Assembly: GCF_014655595.1 (NCBI RefSeq)
Contig: NZ_BNBL01000018.1
Coordinates: 71,538-129,639, forward strand
Reading direction: 5' to 3'
Source of the DNA: Streptomyces griseocarneus
Lineage (GTDB): Bacteria > Actinomycetota > Actinomycetes > Streptomycetales > Streptomycetaceae
Length of the DNA: 58,102 nt
The position numbers and the translations under genes were made by a program. Shown here one piece after another: positions 41,150 to 48,340 of this stretch. Within the stretch, counting starts at the first letter, position 1; every line of letters starts with the position of its first letter. The notes beneath the pieces are model-generated. The model was given only the letters and a program-made list of their open reading frames with translations, was not told where the DNA came from and did not search any database.

Positions 41150-42366
41150 GCGGCATGCGTACCACGGGGTGCCCGCCCGGATAAGGCCGTTTCTCCTCTC
41201 GCCGCCAGCACCGCTCCCACCCCCACCGTCACCGCTCCCACCAGCCCCGCCAGCAGCACCGCCGCATCACCCGCGAACGTGCAGGCCAGGACTGCCACGG
41301 ACGCGGTCGGCAAGGTCAACTGCTGGGCCGGGCCGCGTTTGTAGTGGCGGGAGTGGATGAGCCAGACCGAGAACATGAAGACGGCCGCCGGGACGGTCAC
41401 CGTGGACGACGCCGCGAAGGTGGAGATGTGGGCCTTGCCGATGACCTGCTCGACCGCCACCTCGATGCCGGCACCGATGGCCGCCGCCGAGCAGAAGATC
41501 ACGTAGTGGCCGTAGCCCCAGAGGAAGGCCTGGCGGTTGGAGGCCAGGTGGAGGTGGATGGGGGCCGCGAAGTAGATCCAGTAGGCGGCGAAGATCAGCA
41601 GCAGGCCGCCCGCCGCGATCGGCAGCAGGGTGCCCAGCGCCTCGTCCTCGTCCGCGGCCGACTGGACCGCCGTCGTGGCGGCCGCCACCGTCTCGCCGAG
41701 GACGATGATGGTGAACAGGCCGTACCGCTCGGCGATGTGGTGCGGGTGCCAGGCGGTCTGCCGGCGGAGCTCGGCGAGGACGGGGACCGCCATCTCCACG
41801 AGCGCCATCGCCAGGAAGAGCCACGGCTTGGCGTGGTCGGGCAGGAGCAGCAGGCCCAGCCAGCCGACCTGGCAGACGCACACGCCGACGGCGTACCGAA
41901 GGGCGGTCTGCCGCTCGGCCCCCGCCGACGCGTGCGCCGCGCGCAGCCACTGGAAGACCAGCGCCAGGCGCATCACCAGATACCCGAACCACACCAGCGT
42001 GAAGTCGCTGTCGTTGAACGCCCGGGGAATGCCCGCCGCCAGGATCAGCACGCCGGCGATCTGCACCAGCGTCACCACGCGGTAGAGCGCGTCGTCCGTG
42101 TCGTACGCGGACGAGAACCAGGTGAAGTTCACCCAGGCCCACCAGATGGCGAAGAACATCATCAGATAGCCCGGGATGCCGTGGCCCGGGTGGCCCTCCG
42201 CCAGCGCGTGCACCAGCTGCCTGCCGGCCTGGGCGACCGCGACCACGAAACAGAGGTCGAAGAAGAGCTCCAGCGGGGTGGCCGTCCGGTGCTCCTCCTC
42301 GCGCCCGCGCTCGGTCATGCGGCGCAGCAGGCCGTGGCGCCGGGCGGGAGGCGATTCCTCGCTCAT
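41146..42366 (-). CDS. Low temperature requirement protein A (LtrA) family
   Basis: The 406-residue integral membrane protein has about ten helices. It shows LtrA hallmarks: EEHRTATPLELFFDLCFVVAVAQ near the start and AERYGLFTIIVLGETV mid-way. LtrA was linked to low-temperature growth in Listeria; its mechanism is unknown. The start at 42366 faces a divergent small gene. It is translationally coupled to the P1 peptidase. Confidence 0.87.
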   Translation of the reverse strand: MSEESPPARRHGLLRRMTERGREEEHRTATPLELFFDLCFVVAVAQAGRQLVHALAEGHPGHGIPGYLMMFFAIWWAWVNFTWFSSAYDTDDALYRVVTLVQIAGVLILAAGIPRAFNDSDFTLVWFGYLVMRLALVFQWLRAAHASAGAERQTALRYAVGVCVCQVGWLGLLLLPDHAKPWLFLAMALVEMAVPVLAELRRQTAWHPHHIAERYGLFTIIVLGETVAAATTAVQSAADEDEALGTLLPIAAGGLLLIFAAYWIYFAAPIHLHLASNRQAFLWGYGHYVIFCSAAAIGAGIEVAVEQVIGKAHISTFAASSTVTVPAAVFMFSVWLIHSRHYKRGPAQQLTLPTASVAVLACTFAGDAAVLLAGLVGAVTVGVGAVLAARGETALSGRAPRGTHAA

Positions 42367-42441
42367 AGGGCGATTGTCGCCGGGGCGCCCGCCCGCCGCC
42401 CGCCGAACGCCGGTCGCGGGGGCCGCCCGTACCCTGGAGGC

Positions 42442-42639
42442 ATGAGTACCGCCCCCGAACCGCGCGCGCCCCGGCGTGACCCGGCCACCGCAGCCGCGCT
42501 GATCTTCGACGACCCGCTGTCGCAGCAGTCCTCGGACGACACCGACCGTGGGTGGGGCGACCGCCCGGCCTCCGGTGGCGGCGACAGCGCCGCCGACCTG
42601 GCCCGCTTCCTGGACGAGAAGCCGCCCCACCACGTCTGA
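42442..42639 (+). CDS. Small conserved-type hypothetical protein
   Basis: The 65-residue protein is acidic, Pro/Ala-rich and mostly unstructured (IFDDPLSQQSSDDTDRGWGD then DLARFLDEKPPHHV). The sequence looks like a conserved Streptomyces small protein, but I cannot name a function. GGAGG lies five bases before the ATG, and it is divergent from ltrA. Confidence 0.6.
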   Translation: MSTAPEPRAPRRDPATAAALIFDDPLSQQSSDDTDRGWGDRPASGGGDSAADLARFLDEKPPHHV

Positions 42640-42669
42640 CGGGCGGGGCGGGGGCCGCCGCGCGCCGCT

Positions 42670-43149
42670 CTAGCGGGGGGCCGGCACCGAGTCCGAGCCC
42701 GGACCCCGGCGCTGCTCGATCAGGGTGTCGCGGATCTGGGCCAGCAGCTCGATCTCCGTCGGCTCGGCGGGCTTGGTCTCCGCCGGGGTCCTGGCCGCCT
42801 GGCGGTCCTGCCAGCGCTTCATGGGCAGCAGCATGAGGAAGTAGACCACCGCCGCCGTGATCAGGAACGTGAGCGAGGCGCTGAGCACCGCGCCCCACTG
42901 GATGTAGACCCCCTTGGTCACCTCTCCCGTCGCGCCGCGCGCGCAGGGGCCCTTCAGGCAGGCCGCGTAGTGATCGAGGTCCTTGGTGCCGAACGCACCG
43001 ACGACCGGGTTGATCACGCCCTTGACCACAGAGTTCACGATGTTGGTGAACGCCGCGCCGATGACGACGGCGACCGCGAGGTCCACGACGTTGCCCCGCA
43101 TCAGGAATGCCTTGAAGCCGCCAAGGACCCCTGTCTTCTTCTCGCTCAC
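42670..43149 (-). CDS. mscL: Large-conductance mechanosensitive channel MscL
   Basis: The 159-residue protein is MscL: GFKAFLMRGNVVDLAVAVVIGAAFTNIVNSVV forms TM1, ending with the INPVVG hinge. TM2 is ASLTFLITAAVVYFLMLLP, and the cytoplasmic helix ends the protein. It opens under membrane tension to release solutes. The external loop is long and has two Cys (CLKGPC). GTG 43149 with AGAGAGG upstream fits; the frame runs further upstream without a ribosome site. Confidence 0.93.
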   Translation of the reverse strand: MSEKKTGVLGGFKAFLMRGNVVDLAVAVVIGAAFTNIVNSVVKGVINPVVGAFGTKDLDHYAACLKGPCARGATGEVTKGVYIQWGAVLSASLTFLITAAVVYFLMLLPMKRWQDRQAARTPAETKPAEPTEIELLAQIRDTLIEQRRGPGSDSVPAPR

Positions 43150-43246
43150 CGAACAACCTCTCTCTGTACGTACCTGTGACGGAATGGTCGATTCCATAAC
43201 ATACGAGAGAATCTGGCTGCCCTGTCGCATCCCGAAACATGGCCGA

Positions 43247-43441
43247 TCAGCCCAGGTGCCAGGGGGCCAGCCGCGCCACCGCCGGTGAGCACACGACGAC
43301 CGCCGTCAGCCCGGCCGCCGCTGCCGCCGTCCACCGGCGATGGCGGCCGCGCCGCCCGCCCGGGCGCACCGGAGCGAAGAGCGGCACCCGGCGGCGCGGG
43401 GGCGTCCACGGGGGCGGGAGAGGGGGAGTGGGAGCAGGCAT
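43247..43441 (-). CDS. Small single-span membrane protein, possible truncated SAF-type remnant
   Basis: The 64-residue ORF has a Pro/Arg-rich cytoplasmic start and one hydrophobic segment (AAAAAGLTAVVVCSPAVARL). It then stops after APWHLG. It resembles the N-terminus of SAF/RcpC-type proteins, which I recall near mscL and mtnP in Streptomyces, but lacks their whole extracellular domain. It may be a decayed gene or a genuine small protein. Confidence 0.4.
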   Translation of the reverse strand: MPAPTPPLPPPWTPPRRRVPLFAPVRPGGRRGRHRRWTAAAAAGLTAVVVCSPAVARLAPWHLG

Positions 43442-43588
43442 GCCGGGCCACCGCCTTTCGTGAGGAACGCGAGCTCGTTCTCGGCGCTCCTCACGATCCC
43501 GGCTTTTCCCGGCCCCCGCCCGGGCCTGTGGACGACCGTCCGGTTGTGGAAAACCTCATGCCCCGCGGGGGTGACGGCAGCCCACAGC

Positions 43589-43655
43589 CCGTAACGGTTA
43601 CGGCGGTCCACAGCCCGCAACGGTTGCGGCAATCCGCACCCCGCAAGCGTTACGG
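43589..43655. repeat. Three 26-bp repeats with conserved palindromes at the mtnP 3' end
   Basis: CCGTAACGGTTACGG (43589-43603), CCGCAACGGTTGCGG (43615-43629) and CCGCAAGCGTTACGG (43641-43655) start exactly 26 bases apart. The first two are palindromes that differ by a matched T-to-C and A-to-G pair. The third contains the mtnP stop codon. Confidence 0.8.
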
Positions 43656-44507
43656 CAGCTCGATGCCCAGGTCCCAGCCGTCGTGGGCGTGGGTGCACAG
43701 GCAGTCGCGGTCCTCGGTCTTCGGCAGCGCCGACACCGCGTCGAAGAGCACCTCGCGCAGCCGTCCCACGTTCTCGCCGAACACCTTCAGCACGTCCTCG
43801 TGGGTGACGCCGTCACCCGTCTCGGCCCCCGCGTCCAGGTCCGTGACCAGCGACAGCGAGGTGTAGCAGAGCCCCAGCTCGCGCGCGAGGACCGCCTCCG
43901 GGTGCCCGGTCATGCCGACCACCGACCAGCCCTGCGCCGCGTGCCAGCGCGACTCGGCGCGGGTCGAGAAGCGCGGCCCCTCGATCACCACCATCGTCCC
44001 GCCGTCCACCGGCTCCCAGCCGCGCCCGCGCGCCGCGCCCAGCGCCACCGCGCGCCCCACGGGGCAGTACGGGTCCGCGAAGGTCACGTGCACCACCTCC
44101 GGGACCGTGCCGTCGGGCAGCGGAGTCCCGTCGAAGAAGGTCTGCGTGCGGGCCTTCGTGCGGTCCACCAGCTGGTCCGGCACGAGCAGCGTCCCCGGCC
44201 CGTACTCCTCCCGCAGCCCGCCCACCGCGCACGGCCCCAGCACCTGGCGCACGCCGAGCGAGCGCAGGGCCCAGAGGTTGGCGCGGTAGTTGATGCGGTG
44301 CGGCGGAACGGTGTGGGTGCGTCCGTGGCGGGGGAGGAAGGCGACCTTCCGGCCGGCCAGTTCGCCGAGGAAGAGCGAGTCGCTCGGCGCCCCGTACGGC
44401 GTCTCCATCGTGACCTCGGTCACGTCCTCGAGGAAGGAGTAGAACCCCGATCCGCCGATGACGCCTATCTCCGCCGTGCCTGCTGATGCGCTGATCGTGT
44501 CGGCCAT
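43650..44507 (-). CDS. mtnP: S-methyl-5'-thioadenosine phosphorylase
   Basis: The 285-residue protein splits methylthioadenosine with phosphate into adenine and methylthioribose-1-phosphate (methionine salvage). It has IGVIGGSGFY at the start, PRHGRTHTVPPHRINYRANLWAL and the closing MTGHPEAVLARELGLCY substrate region. Length and order of motifs are typical. It ends within the 26-bp repeats. The ATG at 44507 is the only start that gives the complete nucleotide-binding strand. Confidence 0.92.
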   Translation of the reverse strand: MADTISASAGTAEIGVIGGSGFYSFLEDVTEVTMETPYGAPSDSLFLGELAGRKVAFLPRHGRTHTVPPHRINYRANLWALRSLGVRQVLGPCAVGGLREEYGPGTLLVPDQLVDRTKARTQTFFDGTPLPDGTVPEVVHVTFADPYCPVGRAVALGAARGRGWEPVDGGTMVVIEGPRFSTRAESRWHAAQGWSVVGMTGHPEAVLARELGLCYTSLSLVTDLDAGAETGDGVTHEDVLKVFGENVGRLREVLFDAVSALPKTEDRDCLCTHAHDGWDLGIELP

Positions 44508-44583
44508 GCGGTCACCCTAGCGGCCCCGCTCCGCCCGCCCCCGCCTCGTCCCGGCATGCGCCGGAGCTCGTCCGGGCATACGA

Positions 44584-44619
44584 CGGAGCCCGTCACCCCC
44601 GAAGGGGCGACGGGCTCCG
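44584..44619 (-). terminator. Terminator after fmdB
   Basis: Sixteen-base arms with one mismatch and a 4-base loop lie 26 bases past the fmdB stop, ahead of mtnP on the same strand. Confidence 0.75.
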
Positions 44620-44644
44620 GTGCACAAGGAGACGCGTCAGCGCG

Positions 44645-44962
44645 TCAGGCGGCCGAGCTGCTGCTCGTACCCGACGAGGCGGTGCTCGTGGAGGAAGCGC
44701 TCTTCGACGCGGAGGACGACGCGGTCGACGAGCCGGCCGACGTGGACGTCGACGACTTCGCCGCCGGGCTGCTGCTGGACGACGAGCCGCGGCTGTCGTT
44801 CCGGTAGAAGCCCGAGCCCTTGAAGACGATGCCGACCGCGGAGAACACCTTCTTCAGGCGTCCGTCGCACTGCGGGCACACGGTCAGGGCGTCATCGGTG
44901 AACTTCTGCACCGCCTCGAGGCCCTCGCCGCACTCGGTGCACTGGTACTGGTAAGTCGGCAC
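44645..44962 (-). CDS. FmdB family zinc-ribbon protein
   Basis: The 105-residue protein has the FmdB zinc ribbon: MPTYQYQCTECG, then VCPQCDGRLKKVFSAVGIVFKGSGFYRND. A 45-residue Ser/Thr/Ala low-complexity tail follows. FmdB-type proteins are small regulators of unclear mechanism. GTG 44962 follows AGGAGGAG. A CIRCE-like element lies directly upstream of the ribosome site, suggesting heat-shock control. Confidence 0.88.
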   Translation of the reverse strand: MPTYQYQCTECGEGLEAVQKFTDDALTVCPQCDGRLKKVFSAVGIVFKGSGFYRNDSRGSSSSSSPAAKSSTSTSAGSSTASSSASKSASSTSTASSGTSSSSAA

Positions 44963-44971
44963 TTGCTCCTC

Positions 44972-44998
44972 CTGGCACTCTCACTCAATGAGTGCTAA
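44972..44998 (-). promoter_or_regulatory. CIRCE-like (HrcA) operator before fmdB
   Basis: Read on the minus strand, TTAGCACTC-N9-GAGTGCCAG matches the CIRCE consensus TTAGCACTC-N9-GAGTGCTAA at 16 of 18 arm positions with the exact 9-base spacer. It lies between the likely promoter and the ribosome site of fmdB, the usual CIRCE place. Confidence 0.7.
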
Positions 44999-45028
44999 CG
45001 ATGCTCAATAGTGCAGTATTCCGGTCCG

Positions 45029-46309
45029 TCAGTCCACCGAAACGGGCTCACGGTGACCGACTCCACGTGCCGCGACGACCGACTCCGAGCGCGGAGTGAG
45101 CGCCTTGCGCGCCAGCAGCAGCACCACCAGGGCGATCGCCGTGCCGCCCAGCGGCACCAGGAAGCCGGTGCTCGCGTCGTGGGCGTCGATCAGCCGGCCG
45201 CCGACGGTCGCGCCGGCCGCCTGGCCCAGGCCGACGGCGCCCGTCAGCCAGGTGAACGCCTCGGTGCGGGCGTTCGCCGGGACCAGCTTCTCCACCAGCG
45301 TGTAGCCGGTGATCAGCGAGGGCGCGATGCACAGGCCCACGACCAGGCCGACGGCACCCAGCAGGAGCATGGAGTGCGCCGCCCACAGCGGGGTGGTGGC
45401 CAGCACCAGCAGGGGGTAGGCGATCAGCAGCCGGCGCTGCGGGCTGATCTTCCACGCCACGATGCCGCAGACGATGCCGGCGATCATGTTTCCGGCCGCG
45501 AAGGCGCCGTACATCAGACCGTTCAGGCCCGGCTCGCCCAGCTCCTTGGTGAAGGCGGTCATCGAGACCTGCATGCCGCCGAAGACCGTGCCGATGCCGA
45601 GCATGACGACCGCCAGCACCCGCACGCCGGGCACGGACAGCGCGGAGGCGCGCTTGTCGCCCGCCGTGCCGGGTGCCAGGCGGCTCGCCTGCGGCTGCGT
45701 ACGCCGCTGCGAGGCGAAGAGCAGGCCGCCCGCCAGGGTCAGCACGGCCTCCGCGATCAGGCCGGCGGCCGGGTGGACGCCGGTGCACAGCGCGGTGGCC
45801 AGCACCGGGCCGATCACGAAGGTGAACTCGTCGGTGACGGACTCGAAGGCCGCCGCCGTGGACATCAGCGGCGAGCCCTCGAGCTTGTTCGCCCACCGGG
45901 CCCGCACCATCGGCCCGATCTGCGGGGTCGAGGCGCCGGCCGGCACGGCGGCCGCCAGCAGCGCCCACAGGGGCGCGTGCGACAGCGCGAGCACCGTCAG
46001 CAGCGAGATCGTGGCGGCGTGCACGACGACGCCGGGGATCAGCACCGCGGCCTGGCCGAAGCGGTCCGCGAGCTTGCCGCTCTGCGGCGCGAAGAGCGCC
46101 ATGGCCACGCCGGCGGTCGCCGAGACGGTGCCGGCGGTGCCGTACGAGCCGGTGGTGTCGTTGACCAGCAGCAGGATGCCGATGGTCAGCATCGCGAAGG
46201 GCTGCCGGGCCAGGAAGCCGGGGAGCAGGAACGTCCAGGCGCCGCGGGTGCGCAGCAGCTGTCCGTATCCGGGGCGGGCCCCAGCGGAGTCGTTGACCGT
46301 GGATGCCAC
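45029..46309 (-). CDS. MFS transporter (12-helix type)
   Basis: The 426-residue protein has about 12 hydrophobic segments and a motif A-like loop SGKLADRFGQAAVL. It resembles sugar/drug MFS exporters. I prefer GTG 46309 (GGAAAGG seven bases upstream) over GTG 46339. It lies downstream of the antiporter gene on the same strand. Substrate unknown. Confidence 0.82.
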   Translation of the reverse strand: MASTVNDSAGARPGYGQLLRTRGAWTFLLPGFLARQPFAMLTIGILLLVNDTTGSYGTAGTVSATAGVAMALFAPQSGKLADRFGQAAVLIPGVVVHAATISLLTVLALSHAPLWALLAAAVPAGASTPQIGPMVRARWANKLEGSPLMSTAAAFESVTDEFTFVIGPVLATALCTGVHPAAGLIAEAVLTLAGGLLFASQRRTQPQASRLAPGTAGDKRASALSVPGVRVLAVVMLGIGTVFGGMQVSMTAFTKELGEPGLNGLMYGAFAAGNMIAGIVCGIVAWKISPQRRLLIAYPLLVLATTPLWAAHSMLLLGAVGLVVGLCIAPSLITGYTLVEKLVPANARTEAFTWLTGAVGLGQAAGATVGGRLIDAHDASTGFLVPLGGTAIALVVLLLARKALTPRSESVVAARGVGHREPVSVD

Positions 46310-46435
46310 GGCCTTGGCCTTTCCGCCGCCTGGTAGCACGCTCCGGACGGGTGTCGCACGGAGCGCGCCGAGAGCTGTCCTCTCGCGCAGGACCGTGGTA
46401 GATGCCTATCCGGCCGCCTAGTGGCTCAAGGCCAC

Positions 46436-46460
46436 GCGACCGCGGCCGCCGTGCGGTCGC
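46436..46460 (-). terminator. Possible terminator after the antiporter gene
   Basis: Eight-base arms GCGACCGC/GCGGTCGC with a 9-base loop lie in the 243-base gap between the antiporter stop and the MFS start. Modest stability. Confidence 0.4.
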
Positions 46461-46552
46461 GCCAGCCCTGCATCAGGCAGAGTTGGTTCGGTGTGTAGGT
46501 CAGACACGGTGCGTAACGAAGCTCCTGTTACGCACGTGAATAAGTGAATAGC

Positions 46553-48103
46553 TTACTTAACCGACTTCTTCTTCACCAGACCCCACTTTGCTTTCGGCTT
46601 CGCGACCGCATCGCCCACGCCGTTGCCCGTGCCCAGCCAGCCGGCCAGCTTGCCGCCCTCGCCGACCGCCCGCAGCCGCCGCTCGGTGGCGTCGCGCACC
46701 GGGTCGGTGGCCACGACCATCAGCTCGTCGCCGCGCCGCAGGACGGTCGTGGGCCCGGGTACGAAGCTCGCCCCGTCGCGCACCACCAGGGTGACGGCGG
46801 CGCCCGGGGGCAGCCGCAGCTCGGAGACCTCCACGCCGTGCATCTTCGAGCCCTCGGGGATGGCCACGGACAGCAGGTGCCCGCGCAGCCGCTCCAGCGG
46901 GGCGGACTCGATGCCCAGGTCCTCCGCCTCGTTCTCGCCGAGCCGCAGCCGGCTCGCCAGCCACGGCAGGGTCGGGCCCTGCACCAGGGTGTAGACGATC
47001 ACCAGCACGAAGACGATGTTGAAGATCCGGCGGCTGTCCTGGACCCCGGCCACCATGGGGATGGTGGCCAGGACGATGGGCACCGCCCCGCGCAGCCCCG
47101 CCCAGGACAGCAGCACCTTCTCCTGCCAGGGCGTGCGGAACGGCGCCGTGCTCAGGAAGACCGACACGGGCCGGGCCACCACGGTCAGCACCAGGCCGAC
47201 CACGAGCGCGGGCATGATGTCGTCGCCCAGTTCGTGCGGGGTGACCAGCAGGCCGAGCAGGACGAACATGCCGATCTGGGCGATCCAGCCGAGCCCCTCG
47301 GCGAAGCCGCGGGTGGCCGGCCAGTGCGGCAGGCGGGCGTTGCCGAGGATCAGCGCGGCGAGGTAGACGGCCAGGAAGCCGGAGCCGTGGGCGAGCGCGC
47401 CGCCCGCGTAGGCGGTGACGGCGATGGCCATCACGGCGATGGGGTAGAGGCCGGAGGCCGGCAGGGCGACGTGGCGCAGCCCGTAGGCGCCCAGCGTGCC
47501 GATCGCGAGGCCGACGGCCGCGCCGATCGCCAGCTCCAGGGCGATCCTGCCGAGCAGGACGTACCAGTCGTCGACAGGTCCGGCGGCCGAGAAGGCCACG
47601 ACGAGGATGACGACGGGGGCGTCGTTGAAGCCGGACTCGGCCTCCAGGACGCCCGTCAGCCGGCCGGGCAGCGGGACGTTGCGCAGGACGGAGAAGACGG
47701 CCGCGGCGTCCGTGGAGGACACGACGGCACCGATGATCAGGGACTGGCGCCAGTCGACGCCGGCCAGGTAGTGCGCGGCGGCCGCGGTGACGCCGACGCT
47801 CACGGCGACGCCGAAGGTGGAGAGCACGGCGGCGGCCGGCAGGGAGGGTTTGATCTCCTGCCACTTCGTGCCGAGACCGCCCTCGGCGAGGATCACGACC
47901 AGGGCGGCGTAGCCGATGACCTGGGTGAGGCCGACGTCATTGAAGGAGACGCCGATGCCGTCCTGGCCGATGGCGACGCCGATGCCCAGATAGATGAGCA
48001 GACTGGGGAGCCCGCTGCGCGAGGAGACCCGTACCGCCGCCACCGCGACGAGAAGAACGAGCGAGCAGATCAGCAGGAGTTCGTTGAGGTGGTGGACAGT
48101 CAG
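46553..48103 (-). CDS. Potassium/proton antiporter (CPA1, NhaP2/CvrA-like), CTG start
   Basis: The 516-residue protein is a monovalent cation/proton antiporter with about 12 helices. It shows VVSSTDAAAVFSVL and LEAESGFNDAPVVIL (conserved acidic core) and a C-terminal TrkA-C domain (LPPGAAVTLVVRDGASFVPGPTTVLRRGDELMVVA). The first in-frame GTG is at 48043, but starting there removes the first membrane helix (HLNELLLICSLVLLVAV). CTG 48103 restores it and has AAGGGA seven bases upstream. An in-frame TGA lies five codons further up, so no other start exists. The C-terminal domain suggests control by nucleotides. Confidence 0.85.
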   Translation of the reverse strand: MTVHHLNELLLICSLVLLVAVAAVRVSSRSGLPSLLIYLGIGVAIGQDGIGVSFNDVGLTQVIGYAALVVILAEGGLGTKWQEIKPSLPAAAVLSTFGVAVSVGVTAAAAHYLAGVDWRQSLIIGAVVSSTDAAAVFSVLRNVPLPGRLTGVLEAESGFNDAPVVILVVAFSAAGPVDDWYVLLGRIALELAIGAAVGLAIGTLGAYGLRHVALPASGLYPIAVMAIAVTAYAGGALAHGSGFLAVYLAALILGNARLPHWPATRGFAEGLGWIAQIGMFVLLGLLVTPHELGDDIMPALVVGLVLTVVARPVSVFLSTAPFRTPWQEKVLLSWAGLRGAVPIVLATIPMVAGVQDSRRIFNIVFVLVIVYTLVQGPTLPWLASRLRLGENEAEDLGIESAPLERLRGHLLSVAIPEGSKMHGVEVSELRLPPGAAVTLVVRDGASFVPGPTTVLRRGDELMVVATDPVRDATERRLRAVGEGGKLAGWLGTGNGVGDAVAKPKAKWGLVKKKSVK

Positions 48104-48340
48104 GGGCCGGTCCCTTCACGAGGTCTTGACACGGTCTCTTCCGCCGACCGACCGGAACGTTTCGCCAGCCGATGGGAAGTTCGTTTCCTAATCTAATATT
48201 TTACGGGTTCTTGACGCGGCCGCGACGGGGAGGTCCCCGGGCCGGGCACGGGAGGCGGCACCGCGTCCGGGCCTTCGTCGCCCTGCGCCTATGGTTGCTT
48301 CCAGCATTTCCAGGACCACCCTGCCCCTCTAAGGACAGCG

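Noticed and set aside
43589..43655. 26-bp repeats as CRISPR or iterons of an origin
   Set aside because: Only three contiguous units with no spacers, and no Rep gene nearby.
44556..44807. 83-codon plus-strand ORF opposite fmdB
   Set aside because: It is the antisense of the FmdB Ser/Thr tail; the zinc-ribbon frame is clearly the gene.
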